A stretch of DNA of 64,000 nucleotides from Serratia nematodiphila DZ0503SBS1 (GCF_000738675.1 NZ_JPUX01000001.1:124001-188000); one strand, 5' to 3'; numbered from the stretch's first letter, positions 46,005-58,936 are shown. Program-made: numbers and translations. The notes: generated from the sequence alone by a model not told the origin.

Positions 46005-46009
46005 GCTAG

Positions 46010-47419
<1,410 letters not shown>

Positions 47420-47439
47420 CGCCTTGAGAGGAGGGTGAT

Positions 47440-47859
47440 ATGGCTATGACTTACCATCTGGATGTAGTCAGCGCGGAAAAACAGATGTTTTCCGGCCTGG
47501 TGCAGAAGATCCAGGTGACAGGCAGCGAAGGTGAACTGGGGATCTTCCCTGGCCATGCGCCGCTGCTGACTGCCATCAAGCCTGGCATGGTGCGTATTGT
47601 TAAGCAGCACGGTGAAGAAGAGTTCATCTACCTGTCCGGCGGCATCCTCGAGGTGCAGCCGAGCGTGGTTACCGTGCTGGCGGACACTGCTATCCGTGGT
47701 ACTGACCTCGACGAAGCGAGAGCGTTGGAAGCTAAGCGTAAAGCTGAAGAACACATTCGCAGCTCTCATGGCGATGTCGACTATGCTCAGGCATCCGCTG
47801 AACTGGCGAAAGCGATCGCAAAACTGCGCGTTATCGAGCTCACCAGAAAAGCGATGTAA
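47440..47859 (+). CDS. atpC: ATP synthase F1 subunit epsilon
   Basis: Rotor subunit that inhibits ATP hydrolysis through its C-terminal helices; 139 residues as in E. coli. The beta-sandwich begins [19 protein letters not shown] and includes [19 protein letters not shown]; the C-terminal helical hairpin holds [17 protein letters not shown] lies eight bases before the ATG. Last gene of the operon, followed by a hairpin and a terminator. Confidence 0.98.
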   Translation: MAMTYHLDVVSAEKQMFSGLVQKIQVTGSEGELGIFPGHAPLLTAIKPGMVRIVKQHGEEEFIYLSGGILEVQPSVVTVLADTAIRGTDLDEARALEAKRKAEEHIRSSHGDVDYAQASAELAKAIAKLRVIELTRKAM

Positions 47860-47863
47860 TGTT

Positions 47864-47880
47864 TGGGTGCCCGGCACCCA
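47864..47880 (+). other. Short hairpin after atpC
   Basis: TGGGTGC-CCG-GCACCCA, with no T-run; probably protects the 3' end of the atp transcript or aids the adjacent terminator. Confidence 0.6.
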
Positions 47881-47887
47881 ACTTTAA

Positions 47888-47918
47888 GAAAGCGGCCTAT
47901 AGGGTCGCTTTTTTTTTA
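47888..47918 (+). terminator. Terminator of the atp operon
   Basis: AAAGCGGCC-tata-GGGTCGCTT followed by nine T. Confidence 0.88.
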
Positions 47919-48149
47919 CTTTAAAATAAGCATTTCAGCCCGGTGGGCGGTGTGGTGTATAACCGCTGATATCGGGAAATAAACGTCGCCGATCGCCGAC
48001 AGTTTTTTCGTCCCGATGCCGAATTCGCCGTGATAGCGGCAGACCAAGGCCCACGCGGCCTGCGCCGGGTTCGTGCAGAGAAATATGTAGTAATATCGTC
48101 GCTAAACGGTTTTACTTTCGTCTATCAAAATGGAGTTATCAGGTTGCTT

Positions 48150-49523
48150 ATGTCGAACAGCGCAATGAGCGTGGTCATCCTCGCCGCGGGCAAGGGAACA
48201 CGCATGTATTCCGATCTTCCCAAGGTCTTACATCCGTTGGCCGGCAAGCCGATGGTGCAACACGTCATTGATGCCGCGATGAAACTGGGCGCGCAACAGG
48301 TTCATCTGGTATACGGCCACGGCGGCGATCTGTTGAAAAGCACGTTGACCGAAGGCGCGCTGAACTGGGTGCTGCAGGCCGAGCAACTGGGTACCGGCCA
48401 TGCGATGCAGCAGGCCGCGCCGCACTTTGCCGACGATGAAGACGTGCTGATGCTGTACGGCGATGTGCCGTTAATCTCCGTGGATACGCTGCAACGCCTG
48501 CTGGCGGCCAAGCCGCAGGGCGGCATCGGCCTGCTGACGGTCAAGCTGGACGATCCGAGCGGTTACGGCCGCATCGTGCGTGAGCAGGGCAACGTGGTGG
48601 GCATCGTCGAACACAAGGACGCCAGTGAGGCACAGCGCCAGATCAACGAGATCAATACCGGCATCCTGGTGGCGAACGGGCGCGATCTGAAGCGCTGGCT
48701 GGGAATGTTGAATAACGACAACGCACAGGGCGAGTTTTACATCACCGATATCATTGCGTTGGCCCATGCCGACGGCAAGAAAATCGAAGCCGTGCACCCG
48801 TCGCGTTTAAGTGAAGTGGAAGGCGTGAACAACCGTCTGCAGCTGGCGACTCTGGAGCGCGTATTCCAGTCGGAACAGTCTGAAAAGCTGCTGTTGGCCG
48901 GCGTGATGCTGTTGGATCCGGCGCGTTTCGATCTGCGCGGGGAACTTGTTCACGGCCGTGACATCACTATTGATGCGAATGTGATTATCGAAGGTCACGT
49001 CAAGCTGGGCGACCGGGTGAAAATCGGCGCCGGCTGCGTGCTGAAAAACTGCGTGATTGGCGATAACTGCGAGATCAGCCCTTACAGCGTGCTGGAAGAC
49101 AGCGTGCTGGAAGCAGACTGCACGGTGGGGCCGTTCGCCCGCTTGCGCCCTGGCGCGGAGCTGGCGGCAGGGGCTCACGTCGGCAACTTCGTGGAAATGA
49201 AAAAGGCGCGTCTGGGCAAAGGCTCCAAGGCCGGCCACCTCAGCTACCTGGGCGATGCCGAAATCGGTGATGACGTGAATATCGGCGCCGGCACCATCAC
49301 CTGTAACTACGATGGCGCCAACAAGCACAAAACGCTGATCGGCGACGGCGTATTCGTCGGTTCCGATACTCAGCTGGTGGCGCCGGTGTCGGTCGGCAAA
49401 GGATCCACCATCGCCGCCGGCACCACGGTAACGCGCGATATCGCCGAGAACGAACTGGTGCTGAGCCGCGTCAAGCAGGTGCACATTCAGGGTTGGCAAC
49501 GTCCGGTGAAGAAGAAGTCATAG
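48150..49523 (+). CDS. glmU: Bifunctional N-acetylglucosamine-1-phosphate uridyltransferase / glucosamine-1-phosphate acetyltransferase
   Basis: Makes UDP-GlcNAc for peptidoglycan and lipopolysaccharide. It has 457 residues (E. coli 456). The N-terminal uridyltransferase domain has [20 protein letters not shown] and YGDVPLI. The C-terminal left-handed beta-helix has hexapeptide repeats and the acetyl-CoA region [24 protein letters not shown]. The start is not certain: the ATG at 48150 has AGG six bases upstream, but a TTG at 48144 is better spaced from GGAG and would add two residues. The roughly 290-bp gap after atpC shows a terminator and presumably the glmUS promoter. Confidence 0.96.
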   Translation: MSNSAMSVVILAAGKGTRMYSDLPKVLHPLAGKPMVQHVIDAAMKLGAQQVHLVYGHGGDLLKSTLTEGALNWVLQAEQLGTGHAMQQAAPHFADDEDVLMLYGDVPLISVDTLQRLLAAKPQGGIGLLTVKLDDPSGYGRIVREQGNVVGIVEHKDASEAQRQINEINTGILVANGRDLKRWLGMLNNDNAQGEFYITDIIALAHADGKKIEAVHPSRLSEVEGVNNRLQLATLERVFQSEQSEKLLLAGVMLLDPARFDLRGELVHGRDITIDANVIIEGHVKLGDRVKIGAGCVLKNCVIGDNCEISPYSVLEDSVLEADCTVGPFARLRPGAELAAGAHVGNFVEMKKARLGKGSKAGHLSYLGDAEIGDDVNIGAGTITCNYDGANKHKTLIGDGVFVGSDTQLVAPVSVGKGSTIAAGTTVTRDIAENELVLSRVKQVHIQGWQRPVKKKS

Positions 49524-49674
49524 TGTGTTTTGCGTTGGGCTCCGTTCAGAGCCCAATACAAAACATAATAACCCCCACCATCTACAGGCTCGGGGGACGC
49601 ACGGTAAAAACCGGCAAAAATCAGGTCAAGGCATCGAAAGCGCCCATGAAGGGCGTTCATTAGGAATATAACTG
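49524..49674 (+). promoter_or_regulatory. glmU-glmS intercistronic control region
   Basis: Starts with a long hairpin at 49527-49564 (GTTTTG and TTGGGCTC pairing with GAGCCCAA and CAAAAC). A second small stem, CGCCC/GGGCG at 49641-49655, sits just ahead of the AGGA Shine-Dalgarno of glmS. In E. coli this interval is cut by RNase E, and translation of glmS is activated by the small RNA GlmZ. That the same happens here is inferred; the exact pairing site was not identified. Confidence 0.6.
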
Positions 49675-51504
49675 ATGTGTGGAATTGTAGGCGCAGTAGC
49701 GCAACGTGATATTGCAGAAATCCTGTTGGAAGGTTTACGTCGTCTCGAGTACCGCGGTTATGACTCCGCCGGTCTGGCGGTGGTCGATGAAAAAGGCAAC
49801 GTCAGTCGCCTGCGTCGCGTTGGCAAGGTACAAAAGCTGGCCGAAGCGGCGGAACAAACCGATCTGCACGGCGGTACCGGCATCGCTCACACCCGTTGGG
49901 CTACGCACGGTGAACCGACCGAAGCGAACGCGCACCCGCATGTTTCCGACTACATTACCGTGGTGCATAACGGCATCATCGAAAACCACGAGCCGCTGCG
50001 CGAACTGCTGATTGAACGCGGTTACCGTTTCAGCTCTGAAACCGACACCGAAGTGATTGCGCACCTGGTGCACTGGGAACAACTGCAAGGCGGTACGCTG
50101 CTGGAAGTGGTTCAGCGCGTGATCCCGCAGTTGCGCGGCGCTTATGGCACCGTGGTGATGGACAGCCGCGATCCGAGCGTGCTGGTCGCGGCGCGTTCCG
50201 GCAGCCCGCTGGTTATCGGCCGCGGCGTCGGGGAAAACTTCATCGCTTCCGATCAGCTGGCGCTGCTGCCGGTCACCCGCCGCTTCATCTTCCTGGAAGA
50301 GGGCGACGTGGTGGAAGTGACTCGCCGCACCGTCAACATCTTCGACAAACAGGGCAACGCCATCGAGCGTCCTGAGATCGAATCCCAGGTGCAGTATGAC
50401 GCCGGCGACAAGGGCGCTTACCGCCACTACATGCAAAAAGAGATTTACGAACAGCCGCTGGCGCTGAAAAACACCCTGGAAGGGCGTTTCAGTCATGGCC
50501 AAATCAACCTGAGTGAGCTGGGGCCGCACGCCGACGAGCTGCTCGCCAAGGTGCAGCACGTGCAGATTATCGCCTGTGGGACGTCTTACCACTCCGGTAT
50601 GGTGGCGCGTTACTGGTTCGAAGCGCTGGCCGGCGTGCCATGCGATGTCGAGATCGCGTCCGAATTCCGTTACCGCAAATCGGCGGTGCGTCCGGGCAGC
50701 CTGATCATCACTCTGTCGCAGTCCGGCGAAACCGCCGACACCCTGGCGGCGCTGCGTCTGTCCAAAGAGCTGGGTTATCTCGGTTCGCTGGCCGTTTGTA
50801 ACGTTGCCGGCTCTTCGCTGGTGCGCGAATCCGATCTGGCGCTGATGACCAAAGCCGGTACGGAAATCGGCGTAGCCTCGACCAAAGCCTTCACCACGCA
50901 GCTCACCGTGCTGTTGATGCTGGTGGCGCGCCTGGGCCGTCTGAAAGGCATGGCGGAAAGCGTGGAGCACGAGATCGTGCATGGTCTGCAGGCGCTGCCG
51001 GCGCGCATCGAGCAGATGCTGTCGATGGATAAAGAGATCGAAGCGCTGGCGGAAGGCTTCTCCGACAAGCACCATGCGCTGTTCCTCGGCCGCGGCGATC
51101 AGTATCCGATCGCCATGGAAGGGGCGCTGAAGCTGAAAGAGATCTCCTATATTCACGCTGAAGCTTATGCGGCGGGTGAGTTGAAACACGGCCCGCTGGC
51201 GCTGATCGACGCCGATATGCCGGTGATCGTGGTGGCGCCGAACAACGAACTGCTGGAAAAGCTGAAGTCCAACATTGAAGAAGTGCGCGCGCGCGGCGGC
51301 CAGCTGTACGTGTTCGCCGATCAGGACGCCGGCTTCGTCAGCAGCGAAGGCATGACCCTCATTCCTCTGCCGCACGTCGAGGAAATCGTCGCGCCGATCT
51401 TCTACACCGTGCCGTTGCAGCTGCTGTCTTACCACGTGGCGCTGATCAAGGGCACCGACGTTGACCAGCCGCGCAACCTGGCGAAGTCTGTCACCGTAGA
51501 GTAA
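49675..51504 (+). CDS. glmS: Glutamine--fructose-6-phosphate aminotransferase (isomerising)
   Basis: First enzyme of the hexosamine pathway: makes glucosamine 6-phosphate from fructose 6-phosphate and glutamine. It has 609 residues, as in E. coli. Cys2 in [12 protein letters not shown] is the glutaminase nucleophile after Met removal. The glutaminase domain covers about 1-240, with [11 protein letters not shown]. Two SIS sugar-binding domains follow, with [10 protein letters not shown] and [12 protein letters not shown], and the C terminus [11 protein letters not shown] is conserved. An AGGA Shine-Dalgarno lies nine bases before the ATG. Confidence 0.98.
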   Translation: MCGIVGAVAQRDIAEILLEGLRRLEYRGYDSAGLAVVDEKGNVSRLRRVGKVQKLAEAAEQTDLHGGTGIAHTRWATHGEPTEANAHPHVSDYITVVHNGIIENHEPLRELLIERGYRFSSETDTEVIAHLVHWEQLQGGTLLEVVQRVIPQLRGAYGTVVMDSRDPSVLVAARSGSPLVIGRGVGENFIASDQLALLPVTRRFIFLEEGDVVEVTRRTVNIFDKQGNAIERPEIESQVQYDAGDKGAYRHYMQKEIYEQPLALKNTLEGRFSHGQINLSELGPHADELLAKVQHVQIIACGTSYHSGMVARYWFEALAGVPCDVEIASEFRYRKSAVRPGSLIITLSQSGETADTLAALRLSKELGYLGSLAVCNVAGSSLVRESDLALMTKAGTEIGVASTKAFTTQLTVLLMLVARLGRLKGMAESVEHEIVHGLQALPARIEQMLSMDKEIEALAEGFSDKHHALFLGRGDQYPIAMEGALKLKEISYIHAEAYAAGELKHGPLALIDADMPVIVVAPNNELLEKLKSNIEEVRARGGQLYVFADQDAGFVSSEGMTLIPLPHVEEIVAPIFYTVPLQLLSYHVALIKGTDVDQPRNLAKSVTVE

Positions 51505-51523
51505 TTTGTCGCAGGTAAACTGC

Positions 51524-51551
51524 AAAAGCCGGCCTTAGCGCCGGCTTTTTT
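51524..51551 (+). terminator. Terminator after glmS
   Basis: AAGCCGGC pairs with GCCGGCTT, followed by a T-run. Confidence 0.88.
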
Positions 51552-51711
51552 CATGAGTGACCTTAAAGATGACAGCGCTGCCGTTTCGGTGATAAACGTT
51601 GTCATATTCAAGCGGATAGGCCGCGCCAAGCCGGTTTTTTATTGCTTGGGAAATGTGCTGTTTCACGGCTAACCTTCTGATTTACATACAAACAAACACC
51701 TATCAAATACG

Positions 51712-51763
51712 CTGTAATATAACTGTCATATTGCGTACATTTTTCTGTCACCAAACTGTCCTA
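51712..51763 (+). promoter_or_regulatory. Two Pho boxes upstream of pstS
   Basis: Box 1 (51712-51730) reads CTGTAATATAACTGTCATA and box 2 (51745-51763) reads CTGTCACCAAACTGTCCTA, each two CTGT-like repeats 11 bases apart. They closely match the E. coli pstS Pho boxes in sequence and spacing, so PhoB-P should induce the operon under phosphate starvation. The 160 bp between the glmS terminator and box 1 contain nothing else I recognise. Confidence 0.9.
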
Positions 51764-51839
51764 TTTTCCCTCCTGCAGCAATACTTACTCTGATTAAAAC
51801 GACTCGAAGTCGATTTTAAGTATCCCATTAGGAGGGATT

Positions 51840-52880
51840 ATGAAACTGATGCGTACCACCGTCGCCAGTATTGTGGCAGCGACCTTCTCCCTGACCGCCG
51901 TGTCCGCGTTCGCTGCTGCCAGCCTGACCGGTGCAGGTGCGACATTCCCCGCTCCGGTTTACGCCAAGTGGGCAGATTCTTATCAGAAAGAAACCGGCAA
52001 TAAAGTTAACTATCAGGGCATCGGCTCCTCTGGCGGCGTAAAGCAAATCGTGGCCAACACCGTTGACTTTGGCGCCTCCGACGCCCCGCTGTCTGACGAC
52101 AAGCTGGCGGCCGATGGCCTGTTCCAGTTCCCGACCGTGATTGGCGGCGTGGTGCTGGCGGTGAATATCCCGGGCATCAAATCCGGCGAACTGACGCTGG
52201 ACGGTAAAACCCTGGGTGATATCTACCTGGGCAACGTCAAAAAGTGGAACGATCCGGCTATCACCAAGCTGAACCCTGGCGTGAAACTGCCTGACCAGAA
52301 CATCGCCGTGGTGCGCCGCGCCGACGGTTCCGGCACCTCGTTTGTGTTCACCAGCTACCTGTCCAAGGCCAACGCGCAGTGGAAAGAGAAGATTGGCGCC
52401 GGTTCTACCGTTAACTGGCCGACCGGTCTTGGCGGTAAAGGCAACGACGGCATCGCCGCCTTCGTTCAGCGCCTGCCTGGCTCTATCGGCTACGTAGAAT
52501 ACGCTTACGCCAAGCAGAACAACCTGGCTTACACCAAGCTGGTGTCCGCCGACGGCAAACCGGTCAGCCCGACCGAAGAGAGCTTCAGCAACGCCGCCAA
52601 AGGCGCGGATTGGAGCAAAACGTTCGCTCAGGATCTGACTGACCAGAAAGGCGACAACGTGTGGCCAATCACCTCCACCACCTTCATCCTGGTGCACAAA
52701 GAGCAGAAAAACCCTGCTCAGGGCGCCGAAGTGCTGAAGTTCTTCGACTGGGCGTATAAAACCGGTGCAAAACAAGCTAACGAGCTGGATTACGCCACCC
52801 TGCCGGCAGAAGTGGTTGAGCAGGTGCGTGCGGCCTGGAAAACCAACGTAAAAGACAGTTCAGGTAAAGCGCTGTACTAA
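51840..52880 (+). CDS. pstS: Phosphate-binding periplasmic protein PstS
   Basis: High-affinity phosphate receptor of the PstSCAB importer; 346 residues. The signal peptide is [20 protein letters not shown] and cleavage is likely after VSAFA. Phosphate-binding residues lie in [32 protein letters not shown] and [12 protein letters not shown]. The ATG has AGGAGG upstream. It is the first gene of the Pho operon, expected to be by far the most abundant product, with a stabilising hairpin after its stop. Confidence 0.98.
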   Translation: MKLMRTTVASIVAATFSLTAVSAFAAASLTGAGATFPAPVYAKWADSYQKETGNKVNYQGIGSSGGVKQIVANTVDFGASDAPLSDDKLAADGLFQFPTVIGGVVLAVNIPGIKSGELTLDGKTLGDIYLGNVKKWNDPAITKLNPGVKLPDQNIAVVRRADGSGTSFVFTSYLSKANAQWKEKIGAGSTVNWPTGLGGKGNDGIAAFVQRLPGSIGYVEYAYAKQNNLAYTKLVSADGKPVSPTEESFSNAAKGADWSKTFAQDLTDQKGDNVWPITSTTFILVHKEQKNPAQGAEVLKFFDWAYKTGAKQANELDYATLPAEVVEQVRAAWKTNVKDSSGKALY

Positions 52881-52887
52881 CAACGCA

Positions 52888-52910
52888 GGGGCGCGGGTTC
52901 GCCGCGCCCC
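52888..52910 (+). other. Stem-loop between pstS and pstC
   Basis: GGGGCGCGG pairs with CCGCGCCCC around a five-base loop, without a T-run. It probably protects the pstS message and lowers pstC expression. Confidence 0.7.
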
Positions 52911-52971
52911 ACACAGTTCTTCAGGCTCCGATCCCGGTTGGGGCTGCCAGGGTTCAAACAGAGAGTAATCT

Positions 52972-53928
52972 ATGGCTGAGTACAAGCCGACCATCAAAGC
53001 ACCGGGCAAAAACGGTGACATCATTTTCAGCGCGCTGGTGAGACTGGCTGCGCTGATTACCCTATTGTTGCTGGGCGGCATCATCGTTTCGCTGATCTTC
53101 GCCTCCTGGCCAAGCATGCAGAAATTCGGCTTTGCGTTCCTGTGGACCAAAGAGTGGGACGCGCCGGCGGAGCAGTTCGGCGCGCTGGTGCCGATCTACG
53201 GCACCGTGGTCACCTCGCTTATCGCGCTGATCATCGCCGTGCCGGTGAGCTTCGGCATCGCGCTGTTCCTGACCGAACTGGCGCCGAACTGGTTGAAGCG
53301 GCCGCTGGGCATCGCCATTGAGCTGCTGGCGGCCATTCCGAGCATCGTCTACGGTATGTGGGGCCTGTTCGTGTTCGCCCCGCTGTTCGCCGAATACTTC
53401 CAGACGCCGGTGGGCGAAGTACTGTCGGGCATTCCAATCGTCGGCGAGCTGTTCTCCGGCCCGGCCTTCGGCATCGGCATCCTGGCCGCCGGGGTGATCC
53501 TGGCGATCATGATCATTCCTTACATCGCCGCGGTGATGCGCGACGTGTTCGAACAGACCCCGGTAATGATGAAAGAGTCGGCCTACGGCATCGGCTGCAC
53601 CACCTGGGAAGTCATCTGGCGCATCGTGCTGCCGTTCACCAAAAACGGCGTCATCGGCGGCGTGATGCTGGGCCTGGGCCGCGCGCTGGGGGAAACCATG
53701 GCGGTGACCTTTATCATCGGCAACACCTACCAGCTCGACAGCGCTTCGCTGTACATGCCGGGCAACAGCATCACCTCGGCGCTGGCCAACGAATTCGCCG
53801 AAGCCGAGTCCGGCGTGCACACCGCCGCGTTGATGGAGCTGGGCCTGATTCTGTTTGTTATCACCTTTATCGTGCTGGCGCTGTCGAAACTGATGATCAT
53901 GCGTCTGGCCAAGAATGAGGGGCGTTAA
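52972..53928 (+). CDS. pstC: Phosphate ABC transporter permease PstC
   Basis: One of the two inner-membrane permeases, 318 residues with about six helices. The coupling motif region is [27 protein letters not shown] with the downstream [18 protein letters not shown]. The N terminus [16 protein letters not shown] matches E. coli. It stops one base before the pstA start. Confidence 0.97.
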   Translation: MAEYKPTIKAPGKNGDIIFSALVRLAALITLLLLGGIIVSLIFASWPSMQKFGFAFLWTKEWDAPAEQFGALVPIYGTVVTSLIALIIAVPVSFGIALFLTELAPNWLKRPLGIAIELLAAIPSIVYGMWGLFVFAPLFAEYFQTPVGEVLSGIPIVGELFSGPAFGIGILAAGVILAIMIIPYIAAVMRDVFEQTPVMMKESAYGIGCTTWEVIWRIVLPFTKNGVIGGVMLGLGRALGETMAVTFIIGNTYQLDSASLYMPGNSITSALANEFAEAESGVHTAALMELGLILFVITFIVLALSKLMIMRLAKNEGR

Positions 53929-53929
53929 C

Positions 53930-54820
53930 ATGGCGACGATGGATATGCAAAACGCAGTCGTTCTGGCGGAAAGCCGCCGCAAAATGCAGGCCTGGCGCCG
54001 GCAGAAAAACCGCCTCGCGCTGTTCCTGTCGATGGCGACCATGGCGTTCGGGCTGTTCTGGCTGATCTGGATCCTGATCGCCACCGTCACCAAAGGCTTC
54101 GACGGCATGTCGCTGGCGCTGTTCACCGAAATGACCCCGCCGCCGAACACCGCGGGCGGCGGCCTGGCCAACGCCATCGCCGGCAGCGGTCTGTTGATCC
54201 TGTGGGCGACCCTCTTCGGTACGCCGCTGGGCATCATGGCCGGCATCTATCTGGCGGAATACGGCCGTAAATCCTGGCTGGCGGAAGTGATCCGCTTTAT
54301 CAACGACATCCTGCTGTCCGCACCGTCGATCGTGGTGGGCCTGTTCGTTTACACCATCGTGGTGGCGAAGATGGAGCACTTCTCCGGTTGGGCCGGCATC
54401 GTGGCGCTGGCGCTGCTGCAGGTGCCGATCGTCATTCGCACCACCGAGAACATGCTGAAGCTGGTGCCGGATACGCTGCGCGAGGCCGCCTATGCCCTGG
54501 GCACGCCGAAATGGCGCATGATTTCCGCTATCACACTGAAGGCGTCGGTGTCCGGCATCATCACCGGCGTGCTACTGGCGATTGCGCGCATCGCGGGGGA
54601 AACGGCGCCGCTGCTGTTCACCTCGCTGTCGAACCAGTTCTGGAGCACCGACCTGATGCAGCCGATCGCCAACCTGCCGGTGACCATCTTCAAATTCGCC
54701 ATGAGCCCGTTCGCCGAATGGCAGCAGCTGGCCTGGGCGGGGGTGCTGTTGATCACCCTGTGCGTACTGCTACTGAATATCCTGGCGCGCGTGATTTTCG
54801 CCAAGAAAAAGCATTCATAA
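53930..54820 (+). CDS. pstA: Phosphate ABC transporter permease PstA
   Basis: Second permease, 296 residues as in E. coli, six helices. The coupling region is [25 protein letters not shown], followed by [15 protein letters not shown]. The ATG at 53930 ([10 protein letters not shown]) was preferred to an in-frame ATG inside the end of pstC because of length and family N terminus; a GAGGGG lies just upstream. Confidence 0.97.
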   Translation: MATMDMQNAVVLAESRRKMQAWRRQKNRLALFLSMATMAFGLFWLIWILIATVTKGFDGMSLALFTEMTPPPNTAGGGLANAIAGSGLLILWATLFGTPLGIMAGIYLAEYGRKSWLAEVIRFINDILLSAPSIVVGLFVYTIVVAKMEHFSGWAGIVALALLQVPIVIRTTENMLKLVPDTLREAAYALGTPKWRMISAITLKASVSGIITGVLLAIARIAGETAPLLFTSLSNQFWSTDLMQPIANLPVTIFKFAMSPFAEWQQLAWAGVLLITLCVLLLNILARVIFAKKKHS

Positions 54821-55645
<825 letters not shown>

Positions 55646-55656
55646 TAGGAAGCATC

Positions 55657-56391
55657 ATGGATAACCTGAATTTAAACAAACACATTTCCGGCCAGTTCAA
55701 CGCAGAGCTCGAGCATATCCGCACCCAGGTGCTGACCATGGGCGGGCTGGTGGAGCAGCAGCTGACCGACGCCATCACCGCGATGCACAATCAGGATGGC
55801 GAGCTGGCCAAGCGCGTGATCGAAGGCGACGCCAAGGTCAACATGATGGAAGTGGCGATCGACGAAGCCTGCGTGCGCATTATCGCCAAGCGCCAGCCGA
55901 CCGCCAGCGATCTGCGTCTGGTGATGGCGATCATCAAAACCATTTCCGAACTGGAACGCATCGGCGACGTGGCGGACAAGATCTGCCGCACCGCGCTGGA
56001 GAAGTTCTCGCACCAGCACCAGCCGCTGCTGGTCAGCCTGGAGTCGCTGGGGCGCCACACCGTGCAGATGCTGCACGACGTGCTGGACGCGTTCGCGCGC
56101 ATGGATCTGGATGAAGCGATCCGTATTTACCGGGAAGATAAAAAGGTCGATCAGGAATATGAAGGCATCGTGCGTCAGCTGATGACCTACATGATGGAAG
56201 ATTCGCGCACCATTCCGAGCGTGCTGACCGCGCTGTTCTGCGCCCGTTCTATCGAGCGTATCGGCGATCGCTGCCAGAACATCTGCGAATTTATCTTCTA
56301 TTTCGTCAAAGGACAGGATTTCCGTCATTTGGGCGGCGACGCCCTGGAAAAGCTGCTGTCTCCGGGCGGTAAAGACGAAAAAGACGACTGA
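55657..56391 (+). CDS. phoU: Phosphate signalling protein PhoU
   Basis: Links PstSCAB to the PhoR kinase, keeping the Pho regulon off when phosphate is plentiful. It has 244 residues (E. coli 241) in two three-helix PhoU repeats; each has the metal-binding ERIGD motif ([13 protein letters not shown] and [13 protein letters not shown]). The ATG at 55657 ([14 protein letters not shown]) has AGGA upstream. Last gene of the operon. Confidence 0.98.
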   Translation: MDNLNLNKHISGQFNAELEHIRTQVLTMGGLVEQQLTDAITAMHNQDGELAKRVIEGDAKVNMMEVAIDEACVRIIAKRQPTASDLRLVMAIIKTISELERIGDVADKICRTALEKFSHQHQPLLVSLESLGRHTVQMLHDVLDAFARMDLDEAIRIYREDKKVDQEYEGIVRQLMTYMMEDSRTIPSVLTALFCARSIERIGDRCQNICEFIFYFVKGQDFRHLGGDALEKLLSPGGKDEKDD

Positions 56392-56413
56392 CCCTTTCCG
56401 GGTAATATCCTTC

Positions 56414-56439
56414 AAAGGCGCGGTTTCCCGCGCCTTTAT
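56414..56439 (+). terminator. Terminator after phoU
   Basis: AAAGGCGCGG-tttc-CCGCGCCTTT, a ten-base-pair stem with a short T-rich tail. Confidence 0.8.
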
Positions 56440-56559
56440 TCCATCTTAAGCGCGTAAAGATAAAAAGGTTATAAATATAGCTTTTTATATTATTTCCTGA
56501 CCTATGTGGCGCTTGCTAGCTTATCCGCCAGCAGGACATCAACCACTTAGGAGCTCTCT

Positions 56560-57399
56560 ATGAAACATCGCGCTTTGGCCTTAACGTTGTTAGCCAGTCT
56601 GACCGGCCTCGCCGCCGGCGCCGCGCACGCGGACAAACTTGACGATATCAAGCAAGCCGGCGTGGTGCGCATCGCGGTGTTCGACAGCAATCCGCCGTTC
56701 GGCTACATCGATCCGCAGAGCAAGAAGCTGGTGGGCTACGATGTGGATGTCGCCGACGCGATCGGCAAAGCGCTGGGGGTGAAAGTGGAGCTGCGCGCCA
56801 CCAACCCGGCCAACCGCATTCCGCTGCTGGTGTCGAAGAAGGTTGACCTGATTGCCGCCAACTTCACCATTACCGACGAGCGCGCCAAGGAAGTGAACTT
56901 CAGCGTGCCGTATTTCGCCACCGGCCAGAAATTCATCGCCCGCAAAGGCGTATTGAAAACGCCGGAAGACATCAAGAAGCTGCGCATCGGCGCGGATAAG
57001 GGCACGGTGCAGGAAATCACCCTGCGCGAGCGTTTCCCGACGGCGAAAGTGATCTCCTATGATGATACCCCGCTGGCGTTCGTGGCGCTGCGCAACGGCA
57101 ACGTGCAGGCGATCACTCAGGACGACGCCAAGCTGGTCGGCCTGCTTGGCAATCTGCCGGCGGCGCAGAAGGCCGAGTTTGAGATTTCGCCGTTCAGCCT
57201 GACCAAAGAGTATCAGGGCGTCGGCATTCCCAAGGGCGAAGATCGCCTGACCGCCGCGGTGAACGAGACGCTGATCAAGCTGGAAAAAGACGGTGAAGCG
57301 GTTAAGATTTACGATCGCTGGTTCGGGCCGGAAACCCAATCCGCCCAGCCGCGCGGCGATTTCAAAATCGCGCCTTTGGATCAGCAACCGAAAGCCTGA
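56560..57399 (+). CDS. Amino-acid ABC transporter periplasmic binding protein (SBP family 3)
   Basis: A 279-residue exported receptor. The signal peptide is MKHRALALTLLASLTGLAAG, cleaved after AHA. The mature part is a typical family 3 binding fold: GVVRIAVFDSNPPFGYIDP, GYDVDVADAIGKALG, KVDLIAANFTITDERAKEVNFSVPYF and VQAITQDDAKLVGLL. The arginine of ITDERAKEV and the aspartate of TQDDAKL are the usual amino-acid carboxylate and amino contacts. Substrate cannot be told; glutamate/aspartate or another polar amino acid is plausible. AGGAG precedes the ATG, and the gap behind phoU is very AT-rich (about 56455-56500). It is not in E. coli at this place. Confidence 0.9.
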   Translation: MKHRALALTLLASLTGLAAGAAHADKLDDIKQAGVVRIAVFDSNPPFGYIDPQSKKLVGYDVDVADAIGKALGVKVELRATNPANRIPLLVSKKVDLIAANFTITDERAKEVNFSVPYFATGQKFIARKGVLKTPEDIKKLRIGADKGTVQEITLRERFPTAKVISYDDTPLAFVALRNGNVQAITQDDAKLVGLLGNLPAAQKAEFEISPFSLTKEYQGVGIPKGEDRLTAAVNETLIKLEKDGEAVKIYDRWFGPETQSAQPRGDFKIAPLDQQPKA

Positions 57400-57428
57400 T
57401 TTAACCGGGCGCGGTGAGATCGGTACGG

Positions 57429-57452
57429 AGGGGCGCAGCTTGCTGCGCCCCT
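57429..57452 (+). other. Stem-loop after the binding-protein gene
   Basis: AGGGGCGCAGC pairs with GCTGCGCCCCT around a tiny TT centre, without a T-run. It resembles in role the hairpin after pstS, favouring excess binding protein over permease. Confidence 0.65.
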
Positions 57453-57480
57453 GATGCATTCTGCAAGACAAGGATTGAAC

Positions 57481-58194
57481 ATGAACCTGGACTGGCTGCT
57501 GGCGCCGCAATACCTGAGCTGGCTGTGGCACGGCTTTCTGCTGACGCTGTGGCTTTCCGCCTGCGCGGGGCTGGCGGCTACGCTGCTGGGCTTTGTGCTG
57601 GCGGCGATGCGCGACAGCAGCCTGCGGCCGTTGCGCTGGCTGGCGATGGGCTACAGCTCGCTGTTTCGCAATACGCCGCTGCTGGTGCAGCTGTTCTTCT
57701 GGTACTTCGCCGCCGGGCAGATCTTGCCGTCCGCCGCCATGCAGTGGCTGAACAGCGCCCATCAGATCGGCCCGCTTGAGTGGCCGTCGTTCGAGTTTCT
57801 CGCCGGTTTCTTCGGCCTGACGCTGTACTCCACCGCCTTTATCGCCGAAGAGATCCGCTCCGGCATTCGCGGCGTCGCCGGCGGACAGAAATATGCCGCT
57901 CAGGCGCTGGGGCTGACCGGCTGGCAGGCGATGCGCTATGTGGTGTTGCCGCAGGCGCTGAAAATCGCGCTGCCGCCGCTGCTGGGGCAATACATGAACG
58001 TGATCAAGAACTCGTCGCTGACCATGGCGATCGGCGTGGCCGAACTCTCTTACGCCTCGCGTCAGGTCGAAACCGAAACCCTGCGCACTTTCCAGGCGTT
58101 CGGCGTGGCGACGGTACTGTATATCGCCATCATCGCGCTGCTGGAAGGCTGGGGCATGTGGCGACAACAGCGTAAACCGCTGGGAGGACATTGA
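57481..58194 (+). CDS. Amino-acid ABC transporter permease (HisMQ/GlnP family), first
   Basis: A 237-residue inner-membrane permease starting MNLDWLLAPQYLSW with about five helices. The coupling EAA loop is EEIRSGIRGVAGGQKYAAQALGLTGWQAMRYVVLPQALK. The upstream part SSLFRNTPLLVQLFFWYF is the conserved N-terminal pattern of polar amino-acid permeases (RNTPLL). The ATG at 57481 replaces an earlier in-frame ATG that lies in the preceding hairpin region. It overlaps nothing and ends one base before the second permease. Confidence 0.92.
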   Translation: MNLDWLLAPQYLSWLWHGFLLTLWLSACAGLAATLLGFVLAAMRDSSLRPLRWLAMGYSSLFRNTPLLVQLFFWYFAAGQILPSAAMQWLNSAHQIGPLEWPSFEFLAGFFGLTLYSTAFIAEEIRSGIRGVAGGQKYAAQALGLTGWQAMRYVVLPQALKIALPPLLGQYMNVIKNSSLTMAIGVAELSYASRQVETETLRTFQAFGVATVLYIAIIALLEGWGMWRQQRKPLGGH

Positions 58195-58195
58195 G

Positions 58196-58936
58196 ATGGA
58201 TTTCAGCGTGATTCACGACAACCTGGGTTACCTGCTGTGGGGCACCTGGCCGGACGGGCCGTTGGGCGGCGCGGCGTTGACGTTGGCGATCAGCCTGATG
58301 GCCGGCGTGGCCTCGGCGGTGCTCGGCACCCTGCTCGGCGTGGCGCTGGCGATGTCGCGCGGCATCGCCGCCGGGCTGCTGGCGGCGGTGTTGGGCTTTT
58401 TCCGCGCCATTCCGGTCATCATGCTGATCTTCTGGACCTATTTCCTGCTGCCAATGGTGTTTGGCGTCGAGATCCCGGAAATCACCACCGTCGTGTGCGC
58501 GCTGGCGCTGATCGCCTCGGCCTATCTGGCCCATGCGGTGAAAGCCGGCATCGCCGCCATCGGCCCCGGCCAGTGGCAGGCCGGGCTCTCTCTGGGGCTG
58601 ACCCGCTGGCAGACGCTGCGCATGATCGTGCTGCCGCAGGCGCTGCGCATGATGGTGCCGTCGTTCATCAACCAGTGGATCTCCCTGATCAAAGACACCT
58701 CGCTGGCTTATATCGTCGGCGTTGGCGAACTGACCTTCCTGGCGACCCAGGTCAACAACCGCAGCATGGTCTACCCGATGGAAGTGTTCCTGTTCGTGGC
58801 GCTGGTCTATTTCGTGTTCTGCCTGGCGCTCGATCTGCTGGCCAATGCGGTCAACCGCCGCTTCGGCGCGCAAACTCGCGCGCTGAAGCGGTCCTGGCGC
58901 TGGTGGCGCAACAAGCCGCCGTTGCCGGCCAGTTAA
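58196..58936 (+). CDS. Amino-acid ABC transporter permease (HisMQ/GlnP family), second
   Basis: A 246-residue permease, partner of the preceding gene; GGAGG lies before its ATG. Hydrophobic segments and FFRAIPVIMLIFWTYFLLP match the family, and the coupling loop is AVKAGIAAIGPGQWQAGLSLGLTRWQTLRMIVLPQALR. The operon ends here: the TAA stop overlaps by four bases the stop of the convergent yieH. No ATPase gene follows, so the complex must use an ATPase encoded elsewhere. Confidence 0.92.
   Translation: MDFSVIHDNLGYLLWGTWPDGPLGGAALTLAISLMAGVASAVLGTLLGVALAMSRGIAAGLLAAVLGFFRAIPVIMLIFWTYFLLPMVFGVEIPEITTVVCALALIASAYLAHAVKAGIAAIGPGQWQAGLSLGLTRWQTLRMIVLPQALRMMVPSFINQWISLIKDTSLAYIVGVGELTFLATQVNNRSMVYPMEVFLFVALVYFVFCLALDLLANAVNRRFGAQTRALKRSWRWWRNKPPLPAS

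Noticed and set aside
56590..58191. A 533-codon minus-strand frame across the amino-acid transporter genes
   Set aside because: Runs through three well-supported genes on the other strand; no start signal and biased composition.
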